The notes beneath the pieces are model-generated. The model had not been told where the DNA came from and searched no databases. It saw nothing but the letters and a program-made list of their open reading frames with translations. Positions 63,280-64,000 of a stretch of DNA of 64,000 bases are shown piece by piece. The stretch is from Pelagibacteraceae bacterium AG-426-L23 (GTDB lineage: Bacteria; Pseudomonadota; Alphaproteobacteria; Pelagibacterales; Pelagibacteraceae). The translations under genes were made by a program, and so were the position numbers. The stretch is taken from assembly GCA_003213115.1 (NCBI GenBank), contig QCNU01000001.1, positions 62,001-126,000 on the forward strand, given 5' to 3'. The number at the start of each line of letters is the position of its first letter. The stretch's first letter is position 1.

Positions 63280-63881
63280 TCATTTGTAACTGGAACTCTA
63301 TTTTTAAAGGCTGAAAATAGTGTCCCGTCATCTAACTGCTCAATTTCTCCTCCTACAGGTAGGCCTTGAGCTAATTTTGTAATTTTTAATTTATCATTTT
63401 TAATAGAGTCTTCTATGTAATGAGCTGTAGTTTGGCCTTCAACAGTAGCACTTGTTGCAATAATAACTTCTTTTAAACTATTTTTTTTTATTCTTTTAAT
63501 GAGAGAGTCTATTAATAAATTTTTTTTTTCGTAATTTTCATTGGAGTTTAGTGTGCCTCCCAAAATATGGAAGTAACCTTTATATATATTTGCAGATTCA
63601 ATTACCCACATATCAGCAAGATTTTCAACTACGCAAATTTTATCGAATTTGCTTACTTGCTCACAAATACAAACTCTATCTACAATTTTTAAATTACCAC
63701 AATTTATACACCTCACTACATTTTTATAAATTTTTGATAATGACTGAGCTAATGGCTTAACCATGCTATCTTTATTATTAATAAGTTTAAGTATAATTCT
63801 TTTAGCTGATTTAGGTCCTAAACCCGGTAATCTAGAAAATTGTTTTATAAGTTCTTCTATCTCTGGAATATTGTTGCTCAT
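63276..63881 (-). CDS. recR: Recombination protein RecR
   Basis: RecR acts with RecO and RecF in loading RecA at gaps. The 201-residue protein has the helix-hairpin-helix [18 protein letters not shown], the zinc finger [16 protein letters not shown], and the Toprim domain with [22 protein letters not shown] and [15 protein letters not shown]. It starts directly after the ybaB stop, the usual dnaX-ybaB-recR order. Confidence 0.96.
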   Translation of the reverse strand: MSNNIPEIEELIKQFSRLPGLGPKSAKRIILKLINNKDSMVKPLAQSLSKIYKNVVRCINCGNLKIVDRVCICEQVSKFDKICVVENLADMWVIESANIYKGYFHILGGTLNSNENYEKKNLLIDSLIKRIKKNSLKEVIIATSATVEGQTTAHYIEDSIKNDKLKITKLAQGLPVGGEIEQLDDGTLFSAFKNRVPVTND

Positions 63882-64000
63882 TTAAAAAGGTGGCTTAATA
63901 TTAAATGGAAGTTGAATTCCTCCAGTAAGATTTGATAACTCCTCAGAAGATTTCTTCTTAAGATTTTCTTTAGCATTATTGTAAGCTGCTTTGATCAAAT
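63882..64000 (-). CDS. ybaB: YbaB/EbfC nucleoid-associated protein (3' part only)
   Basis: On the minus strand the frame from the right edge reads LIKAAYNNAKENLKKKSSEE and then LSNLTGGIQLPFNIKPPF before the stop. This matches the C-terminal end of YbaB/EbfC DNA-binding proteins (family: ltgGl.lPpGmk.PF). The stop is immediately followed by the recR ATG. The N-terminal part lies beyond the window. Confidence 0.88.
   Translation of the reverse strand, partial: LIKAAYNNAKENLKKKSSEELSNLTGGIQLPFNIKPPF

Overview
The window is very AT-rich, densely packed chromosomal DNA from a streamlined marine alphaproteobacterium, most likely of the SAR11 / Pelagibacterales type. The evidence is the tiny intergenic gaps, the poly-A and poly-T rich genes, and alphaproteobacterial gene neighbourhoods (mutY-dciA-dsbA-smc, lspA-bamF, ribF-ileS, short-form hisG with hisZ, ccrM). 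A carotenoid-to-retinal cassette (crtI-crtB-crtY-blh) fits a proteorhodopsin-bearing cell. I place the lineage by gene content and style only; no 16S gene is present.

Layout. 1-6.5 kb: hemF (cut by the left edge), greA, the CCA-adding enzyme with tRNA-Gln, ispE, a TPR protein, uracil-DNA glycosylase and rnhB. 6.5-9.7 kb: the cell-cycle methyltransferase ccrM with a GANTC-rich leader, an FAD monooxygenase and mutY. 9.7-22.2 kb: a long plus-strand run of dciA-like, dsbA-like, an unusually short smc, the ATP synthase F0 genes, the retinal cassette, ispH, thrB and rnhA. 22.2-31.3 kb: peroxiredoxin, thrC and a cytochrome c oxidase locus (ctaB, subunits IV, III, I and II, a second subunit III, sco, and two small membrane proteins), then rsmE. 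31.3-34.4 kb: a redox/detoxification run (CDGSH, haloacid dehalogenase, pirin, quinone oxidoreductase, DUF1289). 34.4-42.6 kb: ubiA, msbA and lipid A genes (waaA, lpxK, lpxL), purD and rsmD. 42.6-49 kb: pgi, bamF, lspA, ileS, ribF and a HAD hydrolase. 49-52.2 kb: groESL with a terminator, then a MORN-repeat gene flanked by short repeats. 52.3-55.4 kb: a zinc-uptake locus (zur, znuB, znuC, znuA) with twin Zur operators. 55.4-59.4 kb: a BASS transporter and hisG-hisZ-hisS-tRNA-His. 59.4-64 kb: cspA, accA with a membrane-anchor-like tail, malate synthase, recR and the end of ybaB.

Functionally this is mostly core genome. Themes are energy conversion (F0 ATPase, aa3-type oxidase, retinal synthesis), outer-membrane lipid A and Bam parts, DNA repair and methylation, and tRNA maturation and charging. 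I found no insertion sequence, prophage, CRISPR array or defence island, and no stretch over 300 bases without a gene; the longest gap is 237 bases, between tRNA-His and cspA. The most unusual points are an SMC without a recognisable hinge, a tail-anchored-looking AccA, tRNA genes 4-5 bases upstream of tRNA-enzyme genes, gene pairs sharing palindromic start or stop codons, and the GANTC cluster before ccrM.
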